From Ignavibacterium sp. (lineage in GTDB: Bacteria > Zixibacteria > MSB-5A5 > GN15 > PGXB01): 64,000 nucleotides of DNA. Under the pieces are notes generated by a model. It was not told the DNA's origin and ran no database searches. It saw only the letters and a list, made by a program, of their open reading frames with translations. The stretch lies in the NCBI GenBank assembly GCA_020724775.1, contig DYGG01000003.1, positions 1 through 64,000 of the forward strand, in the 5' to 3' direction. This document shows positions 24,394-33,557 of this stretch, in pieces. Each line of letters opens with the position of its first letter. The stretch's first letter is position 1. Both the position numbers and the translations under genes were made by a program.

Positions 24394-25596
24394 TTAGTTC
24401 GGTGAATCCGTTAGTGCCGCCACACCGGGAAGAATCTTTCCTTCAAGAAATTCCAGGGAGGCGCCGCCGCCGGTGGAAATGTGAGTCAGTTTGTTGTCAA
24501 GTCCCCGCCGGCTGACGGCGGCGGCGGAATCTCCCCCGCCGACTATAGTGGTTGCCCCCTTTGAAGTCATTCTTGCCAGTATATCTGCCACGGCGTAGGT
24601 TCCCCTGGCGAACTTCTCGACTTCAAAAACACCCATAGGACCATTCCAAATGACCATTCGTGCCGGTTCCAGTTCATTCTGGAACAGAGTGATTGTCTCG
24701 GGACCGACATCAAGCCCTTTCATATTATCCGGGATATCGTCGATAGAGACAACTGAACTATGCGCCGTTTCGGAGACATCATCGGCAACGACACAGTCAA
24801 CCGGCAGAATCAGTTTCAAACCCTTGGCATTTGCGTTATTCAGAATCTGACGAGCCAGATCGATTTTATCTTCCTCCAAAAGCGATTTTCCGATTTTCTT
24901 ATTCATTGCCTTGAAGAAGGTAAACATCATTCCGCCGCCAATCAGGATGGCATCAACTTTATCCATCAGGTTCTGAATTACATCGATTTTCCCTGAGATT
25001 TTGGCTCCTCCCAGAATGGCGACAAAAGGTCTTTTGGGGTCGTGAAGGGCGCCTCCGAGATATTTCAATTCCTTTTCCATGAGGAATCCGGCGGCAGAGG
25101 TCTTGATGAATTTGGTAACACCCTCGGTGGAGGCATGGGCACGGTGCGCGGAGCCGAAGGCATCATTGACATAGACCTCCCCCAGTTTAGCCAACTGGGC
25201 GGCGAATGCCGGGTCGTTTTTCTCCTCCTCCGGGTGAAAACGGAGGTTTTCCAGCAGAAGAATCTCACCATCTTTGAGGGCATGAACCATCTGAACCGCT
25301 TCCGGTCCGACACAGTCGGGGGCGAAGCCAACTTTCTTGCTCAAGAGTTCCCCCAGACGAGTCGCCGCCGGTTTCAACGACATTTCCAGCACCGGTTTTC
25401 CTTTGGGACGGCCCAGATGACTGCAGAGAATCGCCCGCCCGCCATCATCCATAATCTTCTTAATGGTCGGGAGAGTTTCTTTGATGCGGCGGTCATCGGT
25501 TATCTTGCATTCTTTGTCGAGGGGGACATTGAAATCGACCCGCACCAGAATCCGTTTCCCTTTAAGGCTGATATCGGCAATCGACATCTTCTTCAT
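24394..25596 (-). CDS. pgk: Phosphoglycerate kinase
   Basis: 400 aa. Standard motifs are visible: [13 protein letters not shown] at the N terminus, [32 protein letters not shown] and [13 protein letters not shown] with [13 protein letters not shown] at the C terminus. It moves phosphate from 1,3-bisphosphoglycerate to ADP. The ATG at 25596 has AAGGG 6 bases upstream; another ATG two codons earlier would lie on top of that ribosome site. A strong terminator sits between gap and this gene, so its expression probably depends on read-through or a separate start. Confidence 0.97.
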   Translation of the reverse strand: MKKMSIADISLKGKRILVRVDFNVPLDKECKITDDRRIKETLPTIKKIMDDGGRAILCSHLGRPKGKPVLEMSLKPAATRLGELLSKKVGFAPDCVGPEAVQMVHALKDGEILLLENLRFHPEEEKNDPAFAAQLAKLGEVYVNDAFGSAHRAHASTEGVTKFIKTSAAGFLMEKELKYLGGALHDPKRPFVAILGGAKISGKIDVIQNLMDKVDAILIGGGMMFTFFKAMNKKIGKSLLEEDKIDLARQILNNANAKGLKLILPVDCVVADDVSETAHSSVVSIDDIPDNMKGLDVGPETITLFQNELEPARMVIWNGPMGVFEVEKFARGTYAVADILARMTSKGATTIVGGGDSAAAVSRRGLDNKLTHISTGGGASLEFLEGKILPGVAALTDSPN

Positions 25597-25610
25597 ATTC
25601 ATCCCTTCTA

Positions 25611-25638
25611 TTAAAAAGCCCCGCCGGAAAGCGGGGCT
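25611..25638 (-). terminator. Internal terminator between gap and pgk
   Basis: A perfect 8-bp stem (25617-25624 with 25631-25638, AGCCCCGC/GCGGGGCT) is followed on the minus strand by TTTTTAA. It lies 8 bases after the gap stop codon and ends 15 bases before the pgk ATG, inside an otherwise continuous operon. It may act as a partial terminator or attenuator that lowers pgk-tpiA-secG expression relative to gap. Confidence 0.75.
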
Positions 25639-25645
25639 CATAGAT

Positions 25646-26635
25646 TCAGAGCATTTTTTCCAGCATCTCTTTCATTCTGACGGAGAATCCCCATTCGTTA
25701 TCATACCAGGAAAATACCTTGGCGAAGTTTCCTCTGACCGAGGTTAACTCCGAGTCCAGAATGGAACTGTGGGGATTACCGACAATGTCAGAAGAGACAA
25801 TCGGTTCGGTGCAGTATTGCAGAATCCCTTTCATAGGACCGTCCGCCGCCTTCATGAATGTGGCATTGACCTCATCCTTGGTGGTTTCTTTGCTCAGAAT
25901 TACAGCAAGGTCAACCAGGGAGCCATCCGGAGTAGGAACACGGATAGCGATACCGTCCATTTTGCCTTTGAGAGCGGGGAGCACTTCGGAAATCGCCTTG
26001 GCGGCTCCGGTCGATGTAGGAATCATGGAAAGCGCGGCGGCGCGAGCGCGGCGCAGGTCTTTGTGCGGCAGGTCAAGAATCCGCTGGTCGTTGGTATAGG
26101 AATGTATAGTTGTCATCAATCCTTTTTCAATTCCAAAATTGTCCAGAAGAACCTTGGCAATCGGCGCCAGGCAGTTGGTCGTGCAACTGCCGATGGAGAT
26201 GACATCATGTTTGCTTTTGTCATAATCTTTATCATTGACGCCTAATACGTATGTGCCGTCATGCCCCTTGGCGGGCGCCGATATCAAAACCTTCTTCGCA
26301 CCAGCGGTGATATGCTTTGCGGCGTCATTCTTGTCCTTCATTATGCCGGTAGATTCGCAAATGACCTGCGCCCCCAGTTTTCCCCAGGGGAGTTTCGACG
26401 GGTCCTTTTCGGCCGTTACCGGGATTTTCTTACCGTCAACAATCAGATTACTGGAATCATATCCGATTTCACCCTGGTATTTGCCATGAATGGAATCGTA
26501 TTTTAGCAGGTGCGCCAGAGTAGCGGCGTCAGTGATATCATTAATCCCGACAATTTCAAGTTTGGAATTACGGGCGGCCCGGAAAACGAGACGTCCGATT
26601 CTTCCAAATCCGTTAATTCCCACTTTAATTGCCAT
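25646..26635 (-). CDS. gap: Type I glyceraldehyde-3-phosphate dehydrogenase
   Basis: 329 aa. The N terminus has the NAD fold [14 protein letters not shown]. The catalytic cysteine lies in [15 protein letters not shown], the catalytic His in [10 protein letters not shown], and the C-terminal phosphate region reads [13 protein letters not shown]. It oxidises glyceraldehyde-3-phosphate with NAD and phosphate. The Asp after the first fold strand is not obvious (IVGINDITD), so NAD versus NADP use is left open, with NAD more likely. GGAGG lies 8 bases before the ATG. It is 22 bases from the upstream outer-membrane protein gene. Confidence 0.97.
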   Translation of the reverse strand: MAIKVGINGFGRIGRLVFRAARNSKLEIVGINDITDAATLAHLLKYDSIHGKYQGEIGYDSSNLIVDGKKIPVTAEKDPSKLPWGKLGAQVICESTGIMKDKNDAAKHITAGAKKVLISAPAKGHDGTYVLGVNDKDYDKSKHDVISIGSCTTNCLAPIAKVLLDNFGIEKGLMTTIHSYTNDQRILDLPHKDLRRARAAALSMIPTSTGAAKAISEVLPALKGKMDGIAIRVPTPDGSLVDLAVILSKETTKDEVNATFMKAADGPMKGILQYCTEPIVSSDIVGNPHSSILDSELTSVRGNFAKVFSWYDNEWGFSVRMKEMLEKML

Positions 26636-26656
26636 CGCATTCCTCCTTGAAAATAT

Positions 26657-27319
26657 TCAATATCGTCGCTTTGAATGGAAAGTGTAGGCAAGCCCTACCG
26701 AGAGTTGCCATCCCGAATAATCTTTTATACCGACCAGGGGGCTGCTGAATTTGACCGGCAGATATTTGAAATTAGCCAATAAGCATATCTGCTCCGCCAC
26801 CGGAAAGTCGATCCCTCCGCCAAGCGTGTAAGTAAGTTCGGTCTCGCTTTCGTCGGTAAACTCAACACCATAATAATAATCGATGCCGCTGCGGCTGGCG
26901 TGAATGATACCGCCGCCAAACTGGAAGTAGGGGTGAATAGCGATATTCCGAATCTGCGCCAGCGGATACAACTTCCCTGTCAGGAATACCGGGTAAATAT
27001 TGACAGAGCCGAGAAGCACGTCCTCGCGGGTCAGATATTTGAAATCACCGCGGCTAAAAATACCTATCGAAATCTCCGCTGCGAATGAGGGCGCCAGACG
27101 GTGCGCATAGAAAAATTCGCCATAAAAACTTGACTTGGAGGGCTCAAAACGGTCGCCGTCAGTCTCGACGGTGGTCTTATCACCGGTTGAAGTCCAGACG
27201 CCGAGTCTGCCGCCGGCCGAGTGCATCTGAAGATAATCATTACTGACAATCTCCACGGCAAAAAGAGATGCCGGCAAGAGAAGAACGGCTGCAAATACTA
27301 TCCGGAGAAAGCACCTCAT
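26657..27319 (-). CDS. Predicted outer-membrane beta-barrel protein
   Basis: 220 aa. A signal peptide (about 1-21, ending in SLFA) is followed by alternating hydrophobic/polar strands with aromatic ends. The pattern suggests about eight strands: YLQMHSAGGRLGVWTST, FYAHRLAPSFAAEISIG, ILFGGGIIHAS-like, WQLSVGLAYTFHSKRRY at the end (quoted in part). It resembles the small OmpA/OmpW-type barrels that are common in this lineage. No function can be assigned. The ATG at 27319 is favoured because the longer frame runs into pfk. It is wedged between pfk and gap with 7 and 21 base gaps, an unusual place for a surface protein. Confidence 0.65.
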   Translation of the reverse strand: MRCFLRIVFAAVLLLPASLFAVEIVSNDYLQMHSAGGRLGVWTSTGDKTTVETDGDRFEPSKSSFYGEFFYAHRLAPSFAAEISIGIFSRGDFKYLTREDVLLGSVNIYPVFLTGKLYPLAQIRNIAIHPYFQFGGGIIHASRSGIDYYYGVEFTDESETELTYTLGGGIDFPVAEQICLLANFKYLPVKFSSPLVGIKDYSGWQLSVGLAYTFHSKRRY

Positions 27320-27326
27320 GCCTATT

Positions 27327-28376
27327 TTAACCAAAGAATACCTCGGCGGTTTCAATCATTTCCGGATCGATGGTTTTAATTCTGGAGACGACATCTTTGA
27401 GCGGATAGGGCACAATTTTCACGCCCTGTAATGCCACCATCTGGCCAAACTGGCCATTATGCACCAGGTCGATGGCATGGACGCCGAAGCGCGTCGCCAG
27501 CACCCGGTCAAAGGCGGTAGGAGAGCCGCCCCGTTGAATATGCCCGAGGATGACCACCCTGGTTTCAAAACCGGTACCGGCTTCGATCAGTTCGGCCAGT
27601 TTATAACCGATGCCGCCCAGACGAACATGGCCGAAGGCATCAAGTTTCTTATCCTGCAGCACCAGTTCTTCTTCCTGTGAATCGGGGGACATTTTGATTT
27701 TGGCGCCCTCGGCTACCACCACGATTGAGAAATCCTTCCCCCGGCTATGGCGCCGATTTATCAGTGTGCAGACGTTGCTAACGAAAGTAATCTTTTCCGG
27801 AATAAGAATTATATCGGCGCCGCCGGCGATACCTGACTCGATAGCTATCCAGCCGGCATGACGTCCCATGACTTCCACCACCATAACACGGTTATGGGCT
27901 TCGGCAGTAGTATGCACGCGGTCGATAGCCTCGGTGGCGATATTGAGCGCCGTATCGAACCCAAAGGTCCGGTCGGTGCCCATAACATCATTATCGATAG
28001 TCTTCGGCACCCCCACCACTTTCATACCGTCCTGATAAAGTTTAGCCGCAACTCCCAGTGTGTCCTCGCCACCGATAGCAATGAGGGCGTCTATATTGTG
28101 CTTCTTGAGAGTGGCTTTTATAGTATCAACGCCGTTTTCGACCTTGAAAGGGTTGGTGCGGGAGGTTCTTAAAATAGTCCCTCCGCGATGCAGAATGCCG
28201 GTAACATCAACGAGACTCAAGGGCTTAATCTTGTCCTCTTTCATAAGACCCTTCCAGCCTTCAAAAATACCGAGTATCTCATAGTTATAATTGAGGATTC
28301 CTTTTCTAACTATAGCGCGGATTACGGCATTAAGTCCCGGACAATCGCCCCCGCCAGTCAACACGCCTACTCTCAT
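27327..28376 (-). CDS. pfkA: 6-phosphofructokinase, PPi-type active-site residues
   Basis: 349 aa. The PFK-A fold is clear: TGGGDCPGLNAVIRA, IGGEDTLGVAAKLY, VPKTIDNDV, TDRTFGFDTA, MGRHAGWIA and LGHIQRGGSPTAFD. At the two positions that separate phosphoryl donors in this family (104 and 124 of E. coli PfkA) it has Asp (GGED) and Lys (PKTIDND), the combination of pyrophosphate-dependent enzymes such as that of Amycolatopsis methanolica. ATP-dependent forms have Gly at the first position. A PPi enzyme would be reversible and save ATP. It is first in the glycolysis operon, behind a consensus promoter, with AAGGA before the ATG. Confidence 0.92.
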   Translation of the reverse strand: MRVGVLTGGGDCPGLNAVIRAIVRKGILNYNYEILGIFEGWKGLMKEDKIKPLSLVDVTGILHRGGTILRTSRTNPFKVENGVDTIKATLKKHNIDALIAIGGEDTLGVAAKLYQDGMKVVGVPKTIDNDVMGTDRTFGFDTALNIATEAIDRVHTTAEAHNRVMVVEVMGRHAGWIAIESGIAGGADIILIPEKITFVSNVCTLINRRHSRGKDFSIVVVAEGAKIKMSPDSQEEELVLQDKKLDAFGHVRLGGIGYKLAELIEAGTGFETRVVILGHIQRGGSPTAFDRVLATRFGVHAIDLVHNGQFGQMVALQGVKIVPYPLKDVVSRIKTIDPEMIETAEVFFG

Positions 28377-28412
28377 TTAATCCTTCTTTCCTAATATTAA
28401 ATTTAGCCAGTA

Positions 28413-28441
28413 ATTATAGTTGCAATAAGTTGCTCTGTCAA
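28413..28441 (-). promoter_or_regulatory. Perfect consensus sigma-70 promoter of the glycolysis operon
   Basis: TTGACA (28436-28441) and TATAAT (28413-28418) with exactly 17 bases between them on the minus strand, 37 bases before the pfk ATG. Every consensus position matches. Confidence 0.85.
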
Positions 28442-28473
28442 GATTCAATTCCCCTGCCGGGCAAGCATGCGGG

Positions 28474-30027
28474 TTATAGTGACGGAAGCAGGTACAATTT
28501 CTGATTTCTATAGTCAAAGATGATGGTGTATTGCCTTAACGCCATAGTCCCAAGATTTCCATCAAGTTCGCTTGATTTCAGGACTCCCGATTCTCCTTCG
28601 ACAATCAGCAACTGCGGTTTGTCAATCTCCAGACTTCCAATTTTCAGTTTGCTGCCGAGAGCAGATTTGGTGCGACTGGAGCCACCAATTCCGCTGACTC
28701 GACCGCTCACTTCTCTGATATCGGTAAATCGGCTAACGAGATTATTCCTATCCACGAACGGTTCATGTAAAATGACCCCAAAAGCGCTCCCCAGGTCAAC
28801 CAAGAACCTGCCTTTATATCCATCTATGATGACATCTACAGCAGGCACTTTCGATATAAGACTCAGAGGGACAGCAAATTGCGAGTCCGGCGCGATAAAT
28901 GACGGAGGGTTGTAAAAAATTAGATGCTGCTTGCCGAAGTCAACTTTTGCCGGCATCCGGGACAGAAGGTCATAGCCAATCAGCCCTCCCAATTCTCCTG
29001 GAGAGGCCAACGCCAATTCGGATAGGTCGACGACGGCCGCAATTTGATTAAATAAACGAACCTCCCCTATAGTCAATGAATCGATGACCGCTACGGAGGC
29101 GGAATCGTATCCCCCGATTCCCTTGGCAGGAAATCGGCCTTCCGATATCAGCCCTTTACGGCGCGCGAATTCCTTGTCAATTATGTTAATGCCGGCGCCG
29201 GAATCCAGCATGAAGAAGACTTCATCATCGTCGTTGACTCTCACTTTAACATAGATATGACCCGCCTGGTAATGAAACGGCACAATTACAGAGTCATTGC
29301 CGGGTGGATAACTGAAATCGACTTCAGATTCTCTTGACAATCTAAAAGTACCGGGATTTATTTCGAGATTGCAATCAAGCCGGGAAACCGCTATTTCGGA
29401 ATTCATTTGCGGAAGGGATGCCTCGGTGACATATCGAAAGGGGAATTCCGCACCACAGACCACTCGGAATTGGGAGAGATAAGTGACGAGAGTGACTTCA
29501 TCGAGCCTTTCGGCCGTAAGTTCAATCCTTTTTGTATTCTGATTCAGAAAAATCCAGAGCGAATCTCCCCCCTCCGGAAGCGCCAGAAAGAGATGATGGT
29601 TGGCGGAGTTGACCAGAGTATCTTTCAGATGGAGACATCTGCCTGCCATTCTGCCAATGTCAAGATATGACTCTCCTGCCAGATAGGCGGCATTGATGAT
29701 TTTCTTCCTTTCATTTCCGCTGAGAATCACGATTTGCTGATTCTGGTCAAGAGTCCAGGCGACGGTGCCATCAAAGCCCTGGGAGATCTTCATAGGACCG
29801 AGGGTATAGGAGGCAAGGAATTTGTCCGGCGCCTGATAGAGAATCTCGATATCACCGTTCAGTCCATAGACTGACGCCTTGCCGTTCTGCCGATAATTAG
29901 TTATCTGCGCTACCGAATCGGCGTATCCGGGCGGAAGAACCATTTCTATAGTCATGGCTCGGGAGTTGTCTGCAAAAAACGTAAGCAGAAGAGCAACACC
30001 GAAGGAAATCGACGGCCGCGATATCAC
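28474..30027 (-). CDS. Secreted protein with tandem retropepsin-like aspartyl protease domains
   Basis: 517 aa. A signal peptide (about 1-24) and an LolA/outer-membrane-lipoprotein-sorting-like N-terminal beta region (about 25-250) precede two clan AA aspartyl protease domains. The first has FMLDSGAGINIID (a normal D-S-G) and GLIGYDLLSR. The second has FLVDLGSAFGVIL, where the triplet D-T/S-G is broken, and GNLGTMALRQYTIIFDYRNQ (cited in part). The pair might fold like one pepsin-type unit with a single good aspartate loop. It is the last gene of the envelope superoperon. Its GTG directly follows the rodA stop codon and has GGAG 6 bases upstream, so translation is coupled. A cell-envelope protease role is inferred. 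Confidence 0.78.
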   Translation of the reverse strand: MISRPSISFGVALLLTFFADNSRAMTIEMVLPPGYADSVAQITNYRQNGKASVYGLNGDIEILYQAPDKFLASYTLGPMKISQGFDGTVAWTLDQNQQIVILSGNERKKIINAAYLAGESYLDIGRMAGRCLHLKDTLVNSANHHLFLALPEGGDSLWIFLNQNTKRIELTAERLDEVTLVTYLSQFRVVCGAEFPFRYVTEASLPQMNSEIAVSRLDCNLEINPGTFRLSRESEVDFSYPPGNDSVIVPFHYQAGHIYVKVRVNDDDEVFFMLDSGAGINIIDKEFARRKGLISEGRFPAKGIGGYDSASVAVIDSLTIGEVRLFNQIAAVVDLSELALASPGELGGLIGYDLLSRMPAKVDFGKQHLIFYNPPSFIAPDSQFAVPLSLISKVPAVDVIIDGYKGRFLVDLGSAFGVILHEPFVDRNNLVSRFTDIREVSGRVSGIGGSSRTKSALGSKLKIGSLEIDKPQLLIVEGESGVLKSSELDGNLGTMALRQYTIIFDYRNQKLYLLPSL

Positions 30028-31248
30028 TTAATACTCCGACCTGTGATAATCAGCCAGGACGATGATTCCGATGAGAGTCCAGTTGAGCAGAAGCGAAGTG
30101 CCGCCATAACTGAGGAACGGCAGAGGAAGACCTGTGACCGGCATGAGGCCGAAAGTCATTCCGACATTGACAAAAAATTGAAAGAAAATAATGGTGAGAG
30201 CCCCCCAGACCAGGTTGGAGGTGAATTTGGAGCGACAGCGGGAGGCGATTCTGATTCCTCGATAGAATATAAAGCCAAAAAGCAATACAACTGTCAGGGT
30301 GCCGACAAACCCGAATTCTTCTCCGAGGACGGAAAAGACAAAGTCGGTATGCCGTTCGGGAAGAAATTTCAACTGGCTCTGCGACCCCTCGAGATACCCT
30401 TTTCCGATTATCCCGCCGGAGCCGATGGCGATTTTCGACTGAATTATCTGATAACCGGCGCGCTGGGGGTCTCGCCCCGGATCGAGAAAGGTAATGACAC
30501 GCAGTTTCTGATAATCTTCAAGATGATTCCAAATGAAAGGAGTAATCATTCCGAAGGCGAGATTGGAAATGAAGACAATTACGCCGAACAGAATCCCCGG
30601 CTTGAGAACCAGCATGAAGATGATTAGAAGCACAAGATATATGACCCAGGTGACCCAGTGGAAAGCGGCAACAAGAGAAACAAGAGGTGAAATAATCAGA
30701 ATCAGATATGCCGGAGATAAACCGGACCAGAACCAGAGGCTGAAAAGAAGGACGACAAAGACAAGCGAAGAGCCGAGGTCGGGTTGCTTCATTACCAGAA
30801 GCGCCGGAATAAATGCCAGCATCGCCGAAAAAGCGAGCCGTCGTTTAGACTGAGGCGGTAGTTTGGTGTAGGCAAAAAATCGGGAAAGAGCCACGATTAG
30901 TGCCAATTTGGCGATGTCCGAGGGCGATACACTCATAAATCCCAGGGAGAACCAGCGCGAGGCGCCCATGCGGGTCTCTCCGGCTACCAACACAAGTGCC
31001 AGCAGAAGGAGGGCTAAACCATAAAGCGGATAGGCAATGAAATCGATTACCCGCACCGGAATATGAATTACTGCATTGAAGAGTATAATGGCAAGCAGAA
31101 GCCAGATTGACTGCCTCATATAGAAATTCAGCGAGGAGCCGGTGCTGCTGTCGTAATGGGCGGAATAGATCAGCAAAATACCGATTAGAGAGAGTCCGGC
31201 GGTCGCCAGGACGAATTTCCAGTCAAGGCTCTTGTAATCAACTGTCAT
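30028..31248 (-). CDS. rodA: RodA, SEDS-family peptidoglycan glycosyltransferase
   Basis: 406 aa with about ten membrane segments. SEDS signatures are present: GETRMGASRWFSLGF (with the W-x-x-x-G region), KQPDLGSSLVF (containing the catalytic-type Asp), FLPERHTDFVFSVLGEEFGF and TGLPLPFLSYGGTS. RodA polymerises glycan strands from lipid II in the elongasome and works with PBP2, whose gene overlaps it by four bases (ATGA). The order mreC-mreD-mrdA-rodA is the classic rod-shape cluster, here without mreB. Confidence 0.97.
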   Translation of the reverse strand: MTVDYKSLDWKFVLATAGLSLIGILLIYSAHYDSSTGSSLNFYMRQSIWLLLAIILFNAVIHIPVRVIDFIAYPLYGLALLLLALVLVAGETRMGASRWFSLGFMSVSPSDIAKLALIVALSRFFAYTKLPPQSKRRLAFSAMLAFIPALLVMKQPDLGSSLVFVVLLFSLWFWSGLSPAYLILIISPLVSLVAAFHWVTWVIYLVLLIIFMLVLKPGILFGVIVFISNLAFGMITPFIWNHLEDYQKLRVITFLDPGRDPQRAGYQIIQSKIAIGSGGIIGKGYLEGSQSQLKFLPERHTDFVFSVLGEEFGFVGTLTVVLLFGFIFYRGIRIASRCRSKFTSNLVWGALTIIFFQFFVNVGMTFGLMPVTGLPLPFLSYGGTSLLLNWTLIGIIVLADYHRSEY

Positions 31249-33068
31249 TCCGAAACCAGGCTTTCCGCGACATTGTGGGCAATAACATTATGGGTGGAAT
31301 CGCCGAGAAGATATCGTTTAATAATCTTGCCAGCCAGAGGGGCGGCGACTTCGGAACCGTGGCCGGCATTCTCCACCAGGGCACAGACCAGAATTTTGGG
31401 GTCGTTTGACGGCGCATAGCCGACAAACCAGGAGTGATCTTTACCATGGGGGTTCTGCGCCGTGCCCGTTTTGCCCGCAATGGTGTAATATTTATTGCGC
31501 AATCCTTTGGCTGTTCCGCGGTCGCCCTGCACCACCAGTTCCAATGAACGCGAAAGAACCGAAATTGTATTATTGGCGAAGGGCAGAGTAAAAGACAGGC
31601 TTGGTTCGATTTTCTGAATGGCTTTCCCGGGATACCGAATTTCCTTGAGCAGATGCGGCTTGAAAACTTTCCCGCCATTTGCCAGACCGGCATAAAACTG
31701 CGTCAGTTGAAGGGGCGTAACAATGAACTCCCCCTGTCCGATGGCTATATTCAGAATCAAAAGTTTGGACCATCGGTTCTGGCCAAAGGCTTTGTCATAA
31801 TAGGCGCGGCTTGGCGCAATCCCGGAGAGTTCGCCGCTGATATCGATGCCGCTTTTCCTGCCAAAACCGCTCTTTACGGCAAATTCATTCCAGGCGTCTA
31901 AACCGAGAATCTGCCCTACCTGATAGAAGTAGACGTTGCAGGATTGCTCAACAGCGTGATAGAGGTCTAATCGTCCATGCCCCTGTTCCTGCCAGCATTT
32001 GAACACGCGATTTCCAAAGCGCATTCCGCCACCGCAACCGCGAAGCATGGTCTCGGGTGTTAAGACCCCTTTTTCGAGGGCGGCGCCGGCAGTAAGCAGT
32101 TTCGCCGTGGAGCCGGGCGGATACATGCTGGAGGTGGGGCGGTTGAGGAGCGGATGGCGCGGGTCATCAATAATGCTGCGCCAGACATCATCGGGGATGA
32201 CGCCGGAAAACAGGTTGGGGTCGAGTCCCGGAAATGACGCCAGCGCCAGAATTTCCCCCGTGGTCGGGTCAAGCGCCACCACTCCCCCGCTCGACTGCAA
32301 ACTATCGTAAAATCTGACAATTTCCCTCTGAAGAGCGGCATCGATGGTAAGCACCAGGTCGGCGCCCGGCACGGCCGGAACCCTTTCCCTGCCGCCGTAA
32401 GTCCCGATTATTTGCCCGCGGGCCGATACCTCAATGAAATCGGTGCCTTCGATTCCGCGCAGTTCGCGGTCATAAGCCTTCTCAATCCCTTTCTTCCCTA
32501 TTAACCGTCCCGGACGATAACCCCATTGTGATTCTTTGTCGATTTCATCCGGCGCTACTTCGGCAATGTATCCGATAAAAGTTTCCGCGGAAATTCCTTC
32601 GACATATCGTCGTACTGATTCAACACTATAAGTTACGCCGGGAAAATGTTCGCTATTCTCTTCCAGAGCCGAAATGACGCTGATATCCTGGTCCCTGAGC
32701 ACAGCGGCCGGGATATATTTGCTAATGAAGTTGGCGTTCAGTTTCTGTTTTATAGCAGAGGTGTCCGCTCCGGTCAACCCCGCCAGACGCGGAAGAGTGA
32801 CCTCTTTTGCCATCTCCATAGGCACTATGGAGACCGTGAAGGAAAGGCGGTTGTCGGCAATCATCTCCTTATTGCGGTCAAAAATCACTCCCCGCTTCGG
32901 TATGATCGGTCTGATGCGGATGCGGTTTTCCTCCGATTGCGCCAGAAAGGATTTATATCTGATGATTTGGTGATAAAACAGCCCCGATATGATTGTCATT
33001 AGGGCAATAACCAGTAAAACGCTTGCCAATCTGGCGCGACGGTCTTTCTCTATGAAGTACGCAGACAT
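31245..33068 (-). CDS. mrdA: PBP2, elongation-specific peptidoglycan transpeptidase
   Basis: 607 aa. One N-terminal membrane segment (about 13-33), a pedestal domain (about 50-230) and the transpeptidase domain with SxxK as PPGSTAKLL, SxN as EQSCNVYFYQ and KTG as AGKTGTAQNP. All three active-site motifs are intact. It cross-links peptidoglycan in side-wall synthesis and activates RodA. It is one base from mreD and shares an ATGA overlap with rodA. Confidence 0.97.
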   Translation of the reverse strand: MSAYFIEKDRRARLASVLLVIALMTIISGLFYHQIIRYKSFLAQSEENRIRIRPIIPKRGVIFDRNKEMIADNRLSFTVSIVPMEMAKEVTLPRLAGLTGADTSAIKQKLNANFISKYIPAAVLRDQDISVISALEENSEHFPGVTYSVESVRRYVEGISAETFIGYIAEVAPDEIDKESQWGYRPGRLIGKKGIEKAYDRELRGIEGTDFIEVSARGQIIGTYGGRERVPAVPGADLVLTIDAALQREIVRFYDSLQSSGGVVALDPTTGEILALASFPGLDPNLFSGVIPDDVWRSIIDDPRHPLLNRPTSSMYPPGSTAKLLTAGAALEKGVLTPETMLRGCGGGMRFGNRVFKCWQEQGHGRLDLYHAVEQSCNVYFYQVGQILGLDAWNEFAVKSGFGRKSGIDISGELSGIAPSRAYYDKAFGQNRWSKLLILNIAIGQGEFIVTPLQLTQFYAGLANGGKVFKPHLLKEIRYPGKAIQKIEPSLSFTLPFANNTISVLSRSLELVVQGDRGTAKGLRNKYYTIAGKTGTAQNPHGKDHSWFVGYAPSNDPKILVCALVENAGHGSEVAAPLAGKIIKRYLLGDSTHNVIAHNVAESLVSE

Positions 33069-33069
33069 C

Positions 33070-33555
33070 TCAAGCGCTTTCCTTGACCCTTCGCGGCGAA
33101 GCGATTATCTCCGAAATCACAAAATATGCCCAGGCAAAGATCAAAGTATAGAGGACTCCCGGGAGAACGGAACGATAGAATAGATAGAATAGGTCCTCTC
33201 CCTCAGCAATAATGCTAATCAGCAGTCCGTGAAGCAGCAGAAAGAAGCCAAGCAGGGTCAATTTGGACATCGAGGTTTCGAGATTGAGACGGGAACTGAG
33301 GTTCTTTATAGCCAGAGCAATCAGTCCAAGCACAAGAATTTCCCAGGGCATGACGGCAATATAGGGAGTGGAGACGACCACAGCCGTCACGATGGCGAAC
33401 CAAAGCGCCACTGTCTCGCTCTTGCGAAACGCAACCATAATGACCAGCAGCGCGGCAAAGTCAATAGTTACGCCATAGATGGAAAGCATATCGGCCAGGA
33501 TGGTCTGATAGAAGGCGAGAGCGAAAAGTCCGGCTATATATAGAATCAGAGTCAT
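33070..33555 (-). CDS. mreD: MreD, rod-shape membrane protein
   Basis: 161 aa with about five membrane segments and the family pattern near the start: LILYIAGLFALAFYQTILADML then GVTIDFAALLVIMVAF (parts quoted). MreD connects MreC to PBP2/RodA in the elongation complex. Sequence conservation in this family is low, so the call leans on size, topology and location between mreC and mrdA, with gaps of 1-2 bases on both sides. Confidence 0.9.
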   Translation of the reverse strand: MTLILYIAGLFALAFYQTILADMLSIYGVTIDFAALLVIMVAFRKSETVALWFAIVTAVVVSTPYIAVMPWEILVLGLIALAIKNLSSRLNLETSMSKLTLLGFFLLLHGLLISIIAEGEDLFYLFYRSVLPGVLYTLIFAWAYFVISEIIASPRRVKESA

Positions 33556-33557
33556 AT

